Assembly (NCBI GenBank): GCA_017562135.1
Contig: QEYB01000466.1
Span: forward strand, 248,001 to 312,000
Length of the DNA stretch: 64,000 nt
DNA from: Dipylidium caninum
Taxonomy: Eukaryota > Platyhelminthes > Cestoda > Cyclophyllidea > Dipylidiidae
Direction of reading: 5' to 3'
Of this stretch, positions 49,801-61,211 are shown one piece after another. Positions within the stretch are counted from its first letter, which is position 1. Every line of letters starts with the position of its first letter. Under the pieces are notes generated by a model. It did no database searches. It saw nothing but the letters and a program-made list of their open reading frames with translations, and was not told the origin of the DNA. Position numbers and translations under genes: made by a program.

Positions 49801-51149
49801 AGAACCCTAATTAAACAGTTCAAATACTGATTGACTACCTCCACCTTACTTTCCACTGTGGATGTGATATGTGTGCTCAGATAAGGAAATAGATGTTTAC
49901 TTGACCTACTAAGACCTTGGACTACGACGTTTACACCAACCTTTCGGTTTATTTCTTTTGCTATGCCACTCGAACCAACTAGTACCCTCTTAAATATATA
50001 TTTTTACATAAAATGTATTTTTGATTGAAGTCAGTGATTACCGTTGAGAATGGGGTGATGAAACACGTCCAGAGGGGGGATGGCAAAGATCTCATTACGA
50101 CTCGGACGATTGAGGGGAATATAATGACTGTGGTGAGTTGGTCTGATTTTTGATGTTTTTGCAGAATTTCCCCTGTTGTTTTCAATTACTACTTCTATTG
50201 TCTAGTTTACTGAATTATACGACCAAAGTGGGGTAGATACTTCAGTGACTTATCTGGGATTTCGTTAATTTAATGTTAACCGATCAACATCGGGTCTGAG
50301 CAAGTAGTTTGATGTTTCATTTACAACTTCCGTAAGGTATTTGGTTCTTCAAGGCTCAATTTGCACAATCCCACATTTCAACGCAACATTTGTCAAACTC
50401 GATGATGAAACAATTTAACCTGTGCATTTTTTGTAGATTTACCAGACCGACGATGTGACATGTACACGTACTTACAAACGAACTGATTAATAGTGTCAAA
50501 CTCTTCCCAAATCTATTGATATTAGTCCTGTCGTATTCTGTTGTTGTCTTAGTAACAAGAGTACTCACCAAACCTCGTAAACAATAGCAGAGATTGTAGA
50601 AGAAGAGGAATAGGTTGAGCCAGTCCCCGTCCCAGTATGAATTGTGCCAAGATACAAGACTAAGAACGGACTGTGGTTGGCGCGAATCGTCTTCACTGAA
50701 GTCGTGAAGCATGTAATCATCGCCCAGGGATTTTGAACTGTGAGTACAGTGATCCCTTAACAGAAAGTGTAGTGAAATTATCCGTCACCAGATTATTCAT
50801 TCAATTTATTCATATCGTAACATGCTCTTCATTACGTATTGAGCGAAAAACCAACTTACTTCCAATTCGTTGGGATATAATTCTTCTCCTTCAAATATTT
50901 GGGGACTTCGTAATTGGCACCGTCTACTAAATCCCAAGCCTTTGTCCATGAATTTTTGAACTCATCCCATTCATCAAAGTAATATATTCTCAGGTGGGTG
51001 AAGAATATGGGATAGTCGAATTTGGCTCTGGATGACCACCACCAGGGTGAATAATATATGTAATCAGTTGTCTTTGATGGAGGGGCTGAGTAGACGAGCT
51101 TAGTGATAGTGGAAAATGTAAACAGTGCTGCAAGAGAAATTCGGTGCAT
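43873..51149 (-). CDS. EGF/thrombospondin type-1 surface protein, 7 exons, about 547 residues
   Basis: Exons in order of translation: 51149-50860, 50737-50569, 47309-47065, 46847-46724, 46389-46130, 45278-44996 and 44145-43873; all six junctions agree in phase. The start ATG at 51149 is followed by a signal peptide (HRISLAALFTFSTITKLVYSA). An upstream in-frame ATG at 51200 would bury it. Residues 23-153 are rich in Trp and Tyr (YIYYSPWWWSS) and match no family I know. Four EGF-like units follow (about 157-378); the fourth starts DECA-like (NVNECADEATNPCLNGGVC). Next is a TSP1 repeat (TWSKWNDWSACSVTCGIGTR, about 384-435). The C-terminus is a hydrophobic helix (about 520-544) followed only by STR, so it could be a membrane span or a GPI-anchor signal. 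It is probably an adhesion or matrix protein. The FABP gene lies in intron 2 on the other strand. Confidence 0.87.
48361..50132 (+). CDS. FABP: fatty-acid-binding protein (FABP), exons 1 and 2; last exon not secure
   Basis: FABPs are small cytosolic beta-barrel carriers. Tapeworms cannot make fatty acids and depend on uptake from the host. Exon 1 (48361-48606) starts MEAFLGTWKVES, the signature of cestode FABPs. Exon 2 (50031-50132) reads SVITVENGVMKHVQ and IEGNIMTV and is in phase (0) with exon 1. Together they give 116 of the usual 133 or so residues. The final strand with the Arg-x-Tyr ligand contact is missing: a short candidate at about 52722-52745 (VEVRTSV, stop) follows a fine acceptor, but it gives a short C-terminus and lacks the Tyr. 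The portal and helix region (FHKFMNHFGVPTMIAK) differs much from well-known paralogues. It may be a divergent family member or an incomplete copy. Confidence 0.8.
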
Positions 51150-53178
51150 TGGACTATTCGGTCTTGTCTTAATGAAGCAGGTATCGACCACATCTCGCAA
51201 TCGATAATTGATTATTGTCAGCCAGGTTGAAATTTTGTGGCTTCATTTGGTTTCGGTGGTTTCTTAAAACAAATTAATTTGTTATTTACTAGAAGTACTG
51301 ATTATACTCTTCGTAAAAATCATTTATTTTAATATATTCTTTATCGTTTTGAGTCATCTCCAAATTGAGTGCTTTTATGTATGGGCTGAGAATTATGGGT
51401 AATTATCGTTAGAGAGGACCTGAGACCATGAATAACGCCCAATTTACAGCCTCATTCCAAAATTTCCTCATTGGACCTGACTAAAAAATTCGGTTCAGTT
51501 TGTTCGATGAAATGATCTAGTAGGACGAATGCGATTCAAACGCCGTATTCTTTTCCATAACATAACTCTCACCCCTTGCCAACCAATAACGTCGCGTCAG
51601 CGGAAAAATGAATGGAGTGACGATACTCACCCCCTTTTACCAACTTACCGGGCTGCTAGGCCAAACTTTAAATTACGATGCGTACGTGATGGATAAAGAT
51701 GCATCCAGAGATAGCCATACACTTAAATACGATATTTCGGATGTGGTAAACACGAATTTATCTTCACATATCAAGATCTTAATTTTAATTTACTTGAATC
51801 CTTGTGGAATGCTGTCTCCTTCGTGCGAGAACTCGATTGTTCCACATACTGGCATGTGCGGCATACTTAAATGTTATATGAGATAGGCCATTATTTTAAA
51901 CAAAGACTCAATCCACTTGGTGAAGTTAGTAAACGGTTGCGGCACTGCGATTCGTCCTCGGTCAAAGTTGACCAATTTACGTACGGGTTAATTTTTCATT
52001 TTGATTAAACCACAACGAGAATAGAATAATTGGTTTTTATTTTTCACTTTTTCTCCTGGAACGATAGGAAAACACAATTATATAGCATAATAATAATGTG
52101 TTATCGGTCAATTGGAGGATTTGTAAAGCAGACCAAAAACTTGCTGCCAAGACATAGGTTAGGAATTAAAACACACGATCGTTGACTTATATCTATTTTC
52201 CTACATTTAAGTAATGTAGTGGTAGAATATATAACCGATTACAGGGTTAATAAATACCAGTTGAAGCGTTATTATTTTACCGCAGGTTCCAATATTATAA
52301 GAATTTGTTAGATTTTACAAGTCCTCTTACTGACAACACAGTATGTCATTGGAGCAGTGAATGCATTAAGGCGTATCAAGGCGGAATTTTGAATTGTGTG
52401 CTATCATTCGTTTGCTGACGATAATTCAAGCTTACCAAATACCTGATATTGTGTCATTTATAAAGGTGTAAGCGTCGTCCTCATAAACCGTTAATCCAGA
52501 GTTTGATATATCTTCCATTAACATCATTTTTGCTTAAGCGTTAATGTTTTATACATCGGCTCTTACTGTATGTCTTTAAGTCCAAATTCCCCTAAAACGT
52601 AAACTGAAGAGATTGAATTCTATTGCCTAAGAGGGTCTTTCTCAAGTTAGTAAGAATTTCACCGGGATACTCCCATTATACGCCAAGGGTGCGTTTATGG
52701 TTGCTCTTTCCTAACAGCTCAGTTGAAGTGAGAACGAGCGTGTAGTCATTTAGCAGGATACTTTCGTCTGTTACCAGTTGGGTAGCGGCCAGTCTATGCC
52801 AATCCTGGATGCCGTAATTGATAACCAATTTTTCGTGCCACGATTATGTTTTCGCGTAGCTTTGATATCCATTCAAGATGGAGCATTAATTAGTTTTTCC
52901 GTTAAAAGCCTGTGGCAGACTTGCCACTAGAACTTTAAATTAATTGATTGAACAAACAGAGGCCAGACGGTAATGTACCCTATATCGCTCCATCAAACAG
53001 TTCAACAATTCAATCTGCAATATTTGTAAAGGGAAACCCTTATGACTTTTATAATTAAAGTATACGAGCGTATTTCGTTTATGTTAGGCATGAGAAGGAT
53101 ATTGTTACTGATTACAACCAATTATATTAGAGAACAAAATAATTGGTTATGAAGCATCTTCATTGAGCCAGTTGTGCC

Positions 53179-56100
53179 ATGGGGGCTGTGTACACCGTCG
53201 GTCCGAATGAGGCGCTAGTGATATCTGGTAAGACCGCTTTCGTGCAATTTATTCTGCAAAGTACTTTACCTTGGTTACTTGATCTAATCATGTCAGCAGT
53301 GTTTTTGCGGTCGCAAATTTTTGTCAACTCCTTATCTTTCCACCATCATCCGGTAAACTCAGATGTAAAACGCGTATATTTCCTTGTCTTAGTTTTGATT
53401 ATGATTTGCTGGCGTTGCAAGTAGTTATTCGATATTATTACGGCTTGCTTGCCGGTAACGCCTTGTTTTGTTTATGATATTGACGATGTTTTACTAGTTT
53501 TGTGCCTAACTGATTATTCCCAATTTCTACTCCTAATCTCTTTCCTTTTCGTCATTTAGGCGGATGCCTTGGTGGTCGCCAAATCCGAACAGTAATTGGC
53601 GGTTGGGCATGGGCTTGGTGTTGCATTACCAACGTTCAAACGTTAGTAAAGCTTCTTTCTTCCAAATATTTATTTAGGCTATCCCTCGAGGTGATGACGC
53701 TTAATCCTACTTGCAAACACGTAGAAACCATAGAGGGCGTACCGCTAAACGTAACTGGTATGATGTTATTAGTCAAAACTTACTCGAAACAGGCGTGGCA
53801 CAGGTCAAAATTCTATCCGATGAACAAATTCTGCCTTTGGCTTGTGAACAGTTTTTGGATCTGGACAGATTTAGAATTGAAAATACTATCTTACAAACGC
53901 TAGAAGGCCATCTTCGCGCAATTCTTGGAACGTTGACCGTTGAAGCCGTTTACAAAGTAAGTTCTTTAACAACGCATAAAGTTTTTTCTTGAATGCTGGT
54001 TATAAATTTGCTCCTTTAATGTGAAGGATCGAGACCAATTTGCTTCTCTTGTGAGGGAAGTAGCCGCTCCTGATGTTGGCAGAATGGGCATTGAAATTCT
54101 GAGTTTTACCATAAAGGATGTTTTCGATGATGTCGAATATCTTAATTCTCTTGGTCGCCCCCAAATTGCGAAAGTCAAACGGGATGCTAACGTCGGTGTC
54201 GCCGAGGCAGAGCGTGATGCTGGGATTGTTGTAAGTGGGTTATCTCGGAGTACCATAAAGTGTTTTATCACCTACGGATGGATGAAAACTAGACTTTCTG
54301 CCGCCTATCTAGTGGGTATTTTTAGACCTTAAGTTTGTGAGATTGTGAATGTTTTGAAATACTATCTGCCTAACTGGTTGTCGTCACTATTTCAATATTC
54401 CTTTGTGGATTTTTAAATTAACAATTACACTGTCCTCATTCTCACACACTACTTGTGTTAAATATTATTACGACATCTTGTGCACTAGGGTTAAACGGTC
54501 ATCGTACTATGTGAACAAGTAACGAGACCTAACCTTTCCTGCATAGTTTTAAATTAGACAGTTTTCTTAGTATCGTTTCTCATTCCAATTACTTTTCTAC
54601 AATATCTCTAAAGTAGTAGCATGTGTTGCATTCTAAATAGTTACTTGTTCTCAAGTTTCATTTGACTTGTTTTTTTCCCAGTTAATAATTGAGCAAATCC
54701 CTTGTTTTTCTTAACTTTTAACTCCGATAAAAAGGTATATTATTGAAAGGCATTGATTCTTCCTATGTAAATTGGCTGTTTCGATGTGTTACCGTTATCT
54801 TAATTGGGCTACTGATTCTAACTACCCCGGGACGATATCTATGTCTCTGATATGCTAGTATCGTTTCCTGAAAGTTGTCTTTTTTATTTCGCGTGGATAC
54901 GTTTTATGTTCAGTACTCAATGTGTACTTTTTTGTCGTTCATTGTTATGTGTCTGTAAAAACATTTTAAAGTGCGTTTGTCTCAGAAGTGATGCAATGTC
55001 AGTCTCTTTATTTTTTCATTACTATAAATTATCTCTGTTTTCAGTTATTCTAGTTAATCCTTGGTGAGTTGTTGTGTCTGGTGTGTCTACTTTGTATATA
55101 TCCCATGTCTGATAGTAGATTGAAAGTAGGCACCCAACTTCCCATTTGTACATGGACCCAATTTGTGTCCCTTCGATTTGACCAGGAGGCAGAATGTGAG
55201 AAGGCCCGCATGGAGGTGCGATGCAAGGTGGACGCAGCAATAGCTGACTACCAGAGGGAGTTTGAGTTACAGAAGGCAGATTTTGACATAGAAGTCAATC
55301 AGGCAAGGGCGGAAGCAGATTTGGCCGAGGAGCTGCAGGTGAGATGTATATAGAATTATTACATCTTATCAAGTTCAAGTTGACATCGCAGATGGTATAG
55401 GAATGCAAAATTAGAAATGTGGTGATAGCTTTTTGAGGTCGTTAATTTTATATTAAATTTTATATGAAATCTATGCAATGCCATCGCATTTAAATAATCT
55501 AAATGGCGACGAATGGTCTGTAATCGGAAAGAAACCGCCCTTACGAGACTTATGTAATATTCTGTATCATTTTACATGTATCCTTAATGCTTTCCAATGG
55601 CAATAAGACTAGTGCTTGGCATTCCGTCCTCCTGAGAACGTGAACTAAATTCTTCTTACTCTGTCAGTTGTAGGTCGATTACCTTCTTGGAAAGGCACCT
55701 CTTCATTCACTTAGTATATATTTTAACTTGCATTTTTTACCTCATGCTTTCTACAATTAACCAAAAGCATGATGGAGTCTTCTTAACCGACTTCTAACCT
55801 CGGGAAAAATGCTTTTACATAAAAGCATTGTCTTGATTTTACTAACCAGAGCAAATAATGCTTTATATTACCGATACTCTTTCACCCTCAAGTATTTATC
55901 ATTTCATCAGTCTCTCTTAGCGTTGCATCTGAGCATCCTTTTGCGCTGAGTTAATTCGACCCTTGGACTCTTCACATATCAATTTCATGCCCGTATTTAT
56001 GATAAATTTCATTCTCTTTTGCCCTATGATTTTTGTCACTCTGTCGTCATATAGTCGAGGTTGAGAGTCTAGCAATCTCAAGTTTTGTCTGGGTGCATTC

Positions 56101-57948
56101 GTTACTTCCTCGATGGTCCTCCCCTATTCTTCTTATTTCTGGATGATATTAATTCTCTTTCTCCATTGGTTGATCATGTTGCAATTGCTGTATCGAACGT
56201 GCTTTGGTCTGTTTCGTCAGACCGCGTTGTCTTGACCTTCTAAGCTCAATTATATCTGAGCTTTGGCTTACATCACCACCTTTTTTCTCTCAATAAGATG
56301 TTGATAGGACTGTGGGCTACTCTACTTAAGTTAGAACTATCGTGCTTTTTTCACATGATTAAATTTATGACTCTAAATGACTGGTGTATCGCAATTTTTT
56401 CTTTGCCGCAAACGATCACTAACGTGCCAATTTTCTACAAGCTACTACAATTTCTTCATTTCACATTCATTTTTTTCGCTATCAAAGATTCACCGGCGTT
56501 TTTGAGGGATCTCTAAAGCCCTCAATTTCTTTATTAGTCTGCAAAACAGAAGCAGTTGATCAAAGACGAGGAGGTGAAGGTGGAGATAGTGGAGAGGGCC
56601 AAGCAAATCGAGATTGAGGAGGAGGAAGTTAAACGCCAAGCCAAGGCTCTTGAAGCAACTGTCCATGAACCTGCGCTGGCTGAGGCTTTCCGAATCAGCA
56701 AAATTGCTGAGGGCGAGAAGTATGTTCTTCCACATTCATTTCAAAAGTTTTATTATAAGAAGGATATTTCGTTGGAAAAAACATACAACACATCCTGGAT
56801 CAACTAGATGGGAAATAAATTCAGCTTTTAAAAGGGTACCTTCGCCTAATTTATGGATTTGCTCAGACTTTAAATAATGTGTGTTGGTTTTCTTTAGCCT
56901 TTGTTCATAAAAATTTTCGCAACCACCTAAGAAAAGCGTTTTTTTCGCTAAGAAGCTCGAGTACCGTGCTATGCTACTCCACCGGGCAAACCTGTCCATG
57001 GTGTGGCAATGATCCCGCAGGAAAATTCTCCCTTGCCCACATAACGCGTGTTTCCGTGTTCTCCGGACGCCCATAATCTGGGGTTCTTCCCAATAGGCGG
57101 TCAACCAAAGACACTTCTGAGCTTTTGATCGTCACCAAATGACTTTGCCTGCAAATATATCATTTGAATGTCAGCACATCTAGACAGCTCGCTATCGTGT
57201 AGTACCTGGATTTTGCGACGCTACTGTTACTCGTCAACCTATTCAACGGTTCCCAATCTGGCTCGTAGTGTTAATGTCCGTCTTGAGTCTCAGTACTATT
57301 ACGATTGTTATTATCCCTATCTCGTCATATGTAATGCTTTTGGCGATTTTGCTGTCTTTTCACAGATACAAGAAAATAATTACATCTAAAGCTTCCTCAG
57401 ATGGCCTGCGCGTTCTCGGTGTGGCTCAGGCCGAAGTGGCAAGCGCAAGGGGCGCCGCAGAAGCAGAAGGACTGAGGGAGCGAGCTAACGCCTTTGCCGA
57501 ATTCACTACGGCAGCTAAATTACGGTTGGTACTGGACGCGTTGCCTTCTCTGGCAGCAGAGGTGTGCGCACCTCTCGCAAAGACCACAGAAATCTTACTG
57601 ATTGGTGAGGGAGACGGGTCAGAGACAACACACACCGCTTCACCCGCTGCCTTAACTGGCCTTGGCCGCGACTTTGTTCGCATGTCGGCTACAGTACCAC
57701 CGGCCGTAAAGGCAATTACGGGAGTCGATCTTAACAAGGTATTTCAAGTTACTCCACAACCGCCTTTGCACTTTTTTTACATTTTTACCACGACATCCCC
57801 TCTAACCGCCTTGTCCGATTCCTTTTATCGACAGTTCTTCTTGTAGATAGTAAACCATCCACACACTCCAGGGAGAAACTCCCATCACCCCTACTCATTT
57901 GTCTTGCAGGTCATAGGGCAGATCCCAGGCGCACGTGTAGTTTCGTGA
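53179..57948 (+). CDS. FLOT2: flotillin-2 (reggie-1), 9 exons, about 441 residues
   Basis: Flotillin-2 is a scaffold of cholesterol-rich membrane microdomains and endosomes that oligomerises with flotillin-1. Exons: 53179-53227, 53560-53641, 53678-53757, 53793-53956, 54027-54230, 55186-55338, 56538-56719, 57366-57738 and 57910-57948; every junction is in phase. The SPFH domain is shown by MGAVYTVGPNEALVISGG, GGWAWAWCCI, TLEGHLRAILGTLTVE and DRDQFASLVREVAAPDVGRM. The flotillin helix follows (VGVAEAERDAG, ELQKADFDIEVNQARAEA, IEIEEEEVKRQAKALEATV) and then the C-terminal VLDALPSLAAEVCAPL and AITGVDLNKV. Length is close to human (428). Gly2 for myristoylation is present and Cys19 is kept, but Cys4 and Cys20, palmitoylated in mammals, are Val and Leu. 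The intron at 53758-53792 is only 35 bases. Confidence 0.96.
53758..53792 (+). other. 35-base mini-intron of flotillin-2
   Basis: It begins GTATGATG and ends GAAACAG. Removing it joins GVPLNVTG to GVAQVKIL in phase, where the family is continuous. Reading through it leaves the flotillin frame. Introns this short are known in flatworms. Confidence 0.92.
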
Positions 57949-58317
57949 CATCCCACAGTCCAATCGGCCCAGCTTGGCGCACGCCGCGACAATCGCTTAC
58001 TTCATTCCTTTACTTAATAATAATTTTGACTACTTTTCCGACTAAGCTAAAAAATAACTCGCTAAACAATGTTTCAAAATATTTGAAACCTTTGATAACG
58101 GGGAAATAAGGTATCCTCAAAAGCCGAGACTGTTAGCATCTCGGACAGTATAAAACTTACTCTTCGCCCCTCCCCCAAACTTAAAAGTTGTCAAATTAAA
58201 TAAGCACACAGAAACACTTAAGATGCAGACATGTCCATCGCCAATGTCAAAAAAATCTCCATGTGAAAGAAAGTGGTTGTTCATGTATGAGGACGACCAA
58301 TGCGGTACTGTCAGCCC

Positions 58318-60527
58318 TCAATGCATTGTCACAAGAAGCGTCGAGTTCAGCAGATTCGCACTCGTCATCGTGGCTGAGTTGTCTGTAAGCTCAGTCCGAG
58401 GGAAAGTGGTTTGCAAGCCAAATGACCGGGACGCCAACTCAGGTCGTTGACTAGAATAGTAGGGAAGGTACATAAAAACTGACAACCGACATTGCATACG
58501 AGCGTCTAGGGCAGCTCAAGTAGTAGTAGTCGGTACGTACGAACCCATAAAAATAGTCAATTTAGAAAAGGTGGGAAACAGCTCACGCAAAGATGTAGAT
58601 CAAACGAATTTTAGCGAGTGACGAGGGGCTGTGACTCACCTGATTATTGCGGCACGAAGATCTTGCACCGTGTGACCATGGTTTAGTCGAACAATGAGCC
58701 TATCAACGAAAAGTTACAGGAATGAAGTTGGAGTACCGGTGGTTCGTAAATACAAAAACAAATCATACCGAGATCCGTCGGACAAGCGAATTTGCAATTG
58801 GGTGGTTGGTTTAGACTGATCAACTATTGGGCATGGGGGAAGAGATGTGGAGCTTGAGGCTGCAGTGGCAGTGGAAGGCGCGCTACTGATCACCGTGGGA
58901 GTGGGATTGCCCAACATCCGACCCACACCGGAGAAAGCCTTTACGGTAGGGGCAAGTGGTTGTCGGTAAGACTCGTTATGGTGGTCCTCCAAAAGAACAT
59001 GAGCCTCGTGACCTCGTGACGGTGAAATTAGTTCCTATTTACGAAAACGCGATACAAAGTAAAAGGATCTCTTTGAAAGGATCCACATCAGTTATGCTTA
59101 CAGGTGGAATACGGCCTTGTTTGATGGCAGCCATAAATTCAAGAGAATCAGGATCAGTGTATGGTCTAAGGGGCCCATCATCAAGGCTAAAGCCGTTGTT
59201 CCACATTTTCACAACAACTGAATGATCTTCAACTTGACCTTCTTCGCCGCATTGTTGGTGACTAGTAGAGGCTCCGACAGTTCTCGAGGTTACTTGCCTT
59301 CCGGATACCTCTACGAGCGGCTCGGAGAGAGATTCACCAAGGCTGAATGTATGCAACAGGTTAGCATCCGAAATTGAAGTCGCAATTTTGCCGGTAACTC
59401 ACCGATATCCAGTGCCAACAAAGGCTTCCCGTTTATTTGCAGCGTTAGAGATTAAATCCGAGACTCGAGTCCGATCCAAAGTTTCCGCTCCACCCTCACG
59501 AGCAGCACGAAAAATACCTTGGACGAATGACTCGGGGTTATTCAGTCTTGGTGGGCCCAGAACCTGAACACAAATAAAGCCTCACCTATTACACGGCATT
59601 TGAGCTCCAACCAACAATTGAACGAAACACCTTTACATACCAATAAAAACAAGATATAAACAGATGCGTTCATACCTGCTGACCACCACCTCCCTGTTCT
59701 GCACCGCCAACATAGAAGGCTTGGCCCTCTTCATCATCTGAATCTCGACGAACCCTAGACATTTGCAAATGTTCGGGAAAACCGTTGATAAAAGGAGGAA
59801 ATGAAACACAAACCATGTATTGTTATTACAGCAGTGTTCAAGTTAATCTATTTATTCAAAGCAATATCACAAAAGTTTTGCGCAACACTAAAGCTAAAAC
59901 GCCATCATTAAACTACTAAAGCCGACCATATATGCAATTGGAGCCTAGAGGAATGCATTAAAAGGCTCAGACAAGTGAGTAACTGGAATAGTGCCAAAAG
60001 CAAGTCAAAACATACGACGGAAGACTTACTTGCGGCTGTCAATACTTGAAAGAGTAGCTATCTTGGGTTCCGAGATAATTTTGGGTTGTTGAGAACTCGA
60101 AGAATGGACTGGTCGCGGTTCTTCATCATCGCGAATAGAGCTGCTACCAGACACGGCCTCGTTGTGGACGGAAGAATCGTCCGACGCATAAGCATTGTCG
60201 GCAGCGTTGAGGATATTCTCAACAGCATCCTGCAGAAGAATTCGGATGTCAATCAAAATCAAGAATTCAGTAGCATTCTGCGCAATTTATAGCACGCAGT
60301 ATAAAGTTGAAGATGCATCCCGGGCTGACGATGTGACATAGACATCATCAACCTTGGTTTAAAAAAATATTTAAGTCTACTGGTAACGGAAAAAAGAGCA
60401 CAAAAGTGGGGAAACATGCATTCAGATTCCAGTTAAACAGCTGAAGGTAAGCCCTCGCAGTTGCCTCGTCTGTTTGACAAATATCAACAACTTGTGCAAC
60501 GAGCTCGGCGCACTCGTTTTGGCTCAT
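58318..60527 (-). CDS. NSFL1C: p97/VCP cofactor p47 (NSFL1C), UBA-SEP-UBX protein, 8 exons
   Basis: p47 brings the AAA ATPase p97 to ubiquitinated or membrane-fusion substrates, chiefly in Golgi reassembly. Exons in order: 60527 to about 60402, 60229-60030, 59754-59676, 59563-59403, 59342-59102, 59034-58769, 58699-58640 and 58450-58318. Exons 2 to 8 join in phase. The donor of exon 1 is unsure (TTT|GTGCTC at 60402 gives about 421 residues). Domains: UBA-like (QNECAELVAQVVDICQTDEA), an acidic linker with DDEEGQAFYVGGAEQGGGQQ, SEP (VVVKMWNNGFSLDDGPLRPY, MAAIKQGRIPPE), the p97-binding EDHHNESY region, and UBX (TQLQIRLSDGSR, IVRLNHGHTVQDLRAAI, QTTFPRTELTD, ANLLNSTLLVTMH). The UBX loop has TFPR, equivalent to the FPR/FPN contact with p97. 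The start ATG is the third in the frame but the one that matches the family. Confidence 0.94.
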
Positions 60528-61087
60528 GATTATGATATAGCTATTTGCACACAGGCACAATCAACGCCCGATCCGCGCCCCAAAAACAAACAAGTGTATT
60601 GCATAATTAGAGCTTTAGCAACCTGACTTAATAACGCAACATCAGAAATAATAAATGTATATTTTAATTTTATAACAATGATTAGTTATTTGTATTATAA
60701 AATAAATTAAATAACGCTTTATTTTGGACATATTTGGTTTGATCCTAAGAAATCAACACGAAATGCGCAAAAACCATTTTAAACATTGTTACACTTTTGT
60801 TAAATATTGAATGTGCATTGGCAAAAAGCCGTACAATGATACAGTGATTTCGATTAGTTTGCATATTTCTTTGTTTAGTAGTGATCGTATCTAGTTCGCG
60901 ACGATCATCGTATCATTTAATTTCAAGACAACTTTGACTATGTATTATTTTAGCTCTTTTTAAGTTGATGGCATCCGGGATTACGTGTATATGTTTACAT
61001 CGAACGCTTTAACTAAAACTAAAACATAGCTCTTCGTCTTCCTAATAACCTCTGTCACAGAATCAAAATAACTTTGATTTGTTCCTC
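60528..61087. other. AT-rich upstream region of p47
   Basis: AT-rich sequence (for example 60650-60740) without an exon. It lies between the p47 start on the minus strand and a possible plus-strand first exon at 61088, so it could hold a shared promoter. I see no defined promoter motif. Confidence 0.4.
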
Positions 61088-61211
61088 ATGGGCTGGGACC
61101 TAATTTCGGAATCCGAAGCTATTGCTTGTGATGTGCAGTCGAACTCACACGAGGAGAACCCAGTCAAATACGGCCAACCAAAGTTCAGCCGATCACTTCT
61201 ACAGGAAGACG
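61088..61211 (+). CDS. possible first coding exon of an unidentified gene
   Basis: An ATG-started frame (MGWDLISESEAIACDVQSNS to SRSLLQED) of 41 codons ends at a consensus donor (GACG|GTGAGT). The composition looks protein-like, but I recognise no domain and find no second exon with a matching phase before the window ends. It could also be a chance frame. Confidence 0.3.

Noticed and set aside
49979..50185. Minus-strand frame over 50.0-50.2 kb, first read as an exon of the EGF/TSP1 gene
   Set aside because: The plus strand of the same stretch encodes the FABP block ITVENGVMKH with correct splice sites and phase; the minus frame is its shadow, and the EGF/TSP1 exons join in phase without it.
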